Shown here: in pieces, positions 62,991-64,000 of the stretch
How positions within the stretch are numbered: the first letter of the stretch is position 1
Layout: the number at the start of each line of letters is the position of its first letter
Source: Hallerella sp963656065
Lineage (GTDB): Bacteria > Fibrobacterota > Fibrobacteria > Fibrobacterales > Fibrobacteraceae
Reading direction: 5' to 3'
DNA: 64,000 bases
Assembly: GCA_963656065.1 (NCBI GenBank)
Contig: CAVKGV010000004.1
Coordinates: forward strand, 141,841 to 205,840
The notes under the pieces: model-generated
The model's input: the letters and a program-made list of their open reading frames with translations, nothing else
Database searches by the model: none
What the model was told of the DNA's origin: nothing
Made by a program: the position numbers and the translations under genes

Positions 62991-63889
62991 TTGGATATTT
63001 TGAAAATGAAAAAGATTGTCTTTTTGTTATTGTTGTCTGTCTCGTTTGGCTTTTCCCAGATTCATTATGAACCATATGCTCCAAAAGTAAAAAGAACATC
63101 GGGTGTAATCACTGCTGAACTTTATTCTGCAGATCTTGATAAATTAGGATATTCCATCAAAAATGGTCGGTTTGTGCGGCAACATATTAAAGTTAAATAC
63201 AACCCAGAACATGGATTGCTATCTGTTGATGGTAGTGGAGGGGAAAATTTGACTTTCGGATTGATGGCGTTTAATTCCGATGATATGTGGTTAGGTTCTA
63301 GCGAGAAAAAATACGAGATCAATTATTTTTACAAGAATGTTGATTTTGTCGATTACGATCTTAAAAATCAAATTTCCAAAATTAAAATAGACGTTCCTAT
63401 TGAAGATTTTCAAACAGATATTGTTTGTGAGAACAATAAGTATCTGTTGCCGTTCAGAATGATTTTTTTAATTCTCGTAAAAAATTGTTTTGCTCGGATC
63501 AAGTACCAGAAGGATTTTTTGTACGGCAAAGAATTGATGACTTTTCCTATTCAAGCAATCTTTTTTTATTGGAAAAGAAAAAACGTTGTAAAAAAGGCGA
63601 TTTGTATCGAGAAGAGGATAATTCGTGTATTGAATTGCCCAAAAATTCCCATTGGATAGATACTCTAGAGTATGTTTATGATTGTGATGCAGGCTATGTC
63701 GTATGGCAAGATGGTTGTGCAAAGCAGGCAGAGTGTACTTCAGAAACGGAGATAGTTTCTGAAGATAAAGTTAATTGTGAAAATATCCCGGCTAATGCAC
63801 ATAAGGTTTCAGATTATTCTTGGATATGTGATTCTGGATATGTCAATATTGAGAATGTGTATATTTCTTTCTGTAAAATCAACAATTGA
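62991..63889 (+). pseudogene. Secreted Cys-rich protein gene, frameshifted at a T7 tract
   Basis: First frame 62991-63659: signal peptide MKKIVFLLLLSVSFGFSQ (ATG 63006, or TTG 62991 with AGGAG nine bases upstream) and a beta-rich domain up to about DIVCENNKYLLPF. After the seven T at 63463-63469 that frame turns into nonsense-like basic sequence. One more T would lead into the other frame (NSRKKLFCSDQVPEGFFVRQ), which continues to 63889 with repeated Cys pairs (YDCDAGYVVWQDGC; WICDSGYVN). So the two ORFs are halves of one gene of about 299 aa. Not recognised. It could be a real on/off switch, a mutation or an assembly error. Confidence 0.65.
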
Positions 63890-63981
63890 TGGGCAAGACC
63901 CGTCCAGGGCCCCGTAAACAAAAAGTGGAGTCCCCACATCCTGTTTTTGGTCTTAACACAAACAAAAAACAAAGGACAAAC

Positions 63982-64000
63982 ATGGAAAACTCCGAGAACA
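63982..64000 (+). CDS. Start of a gene cut by the window edge
   Basis: ATG 63982 (MENSEN...) five bases after AAAGGA. Only six codons are visible, so nothing can be said of the product. Confidence 0.4.

Noticed and set aside
63890..63981. Possible insertion-sequence end (GTGGAGTCCCC region)
   Set aside because: No inverted-repeat partner or transposase is visible before the window ends.

Overview
The window looks like a chromosome segment of a cellulolytic Fibrobacter-type bacterium (Fibrobacterota). This is inferred from gene content: two adjacent very large GH9 endoglucanases with long tails of beta-domains and basic C-termini, a broken copy of the Fibrobacter major paralogous (FSU) domain, a lipoprotein with a Ser-rich linker, a Cys-containing peptide next to a radical SAM/SPASM maturase of the kind described in Fibrobacter, and promoters built as TTGACA-N16/17-TATATTT.

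Layout. 1-7.7 kb: truncated class A penicillin-binding protein (minus), lipoprotein, tRNA-Arg(ACG) with its own promoter and terminator, a frameshifted HExxH metalloprotease coupled to a secreted protein, and a GH2 enzyme (minus). 7.9-12.2 kb: an envelope operon (two-TM protein, secreted ankyrin protein, broken FSU-domain gene). 12.3-13.5 kb: rplU-rpmA, then a small gene resembling the ribosome-rescue factor ArfA with a terminator inside its reading frame. 13.4-17.4 kb (minus): histidine kinase, single-domain response regulator and sigma54-type activator in one operon. 17.5-30.1 kb (minus): two GH9 cellulases in tandem. 30.2-35.3 kb: lipoprotein, recA and cinA (minus), DUF5683-like protein.

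35.3-50.2 kb is an accessory island. A 78-bp hairpin-forming direct repeat lies at each edge (35291 and 50121). Inside are (i) a probable radical-SAM RiPP locus: a small ORF with a G10 tract, an amidohydrolase, a 78-aa protein, a 42-aa precursor peptide below the usual ORF size cut-off, two small proteins and the SPASM maturase; (ii) a DUF285-repeat protein and a zinc-ribbon/beta-helix protein without signal peptides; (iii) a tandem family of DUF285-type genes with nearly identical 3' ends, two of them fused to an Api92-like domain and one of these carrying two in-frame TAA codons; (iv) a membrane-anchored M15-type peptidase and a pair of small secreted paralogues flanking the array.

50.5-64 kb: histidine phosphatase, a large cadherin-repeat surface protein, recQ, htpG with a striking inverted-repeat operator, a superfamily 1 helicase with a Gre-factor-like N-terminus, a secreted-protein gene broken at a T7 tract, and the first codons of another gene. 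Intergenic spaces carry a dispersed palindromic repeat whose copies show compensatory base changes.

Nearly every strong long ORF on the opposite strand of a large gene is an antisense shadow and was left out. Family assignments rest on motifs read by eye; no database search was run.
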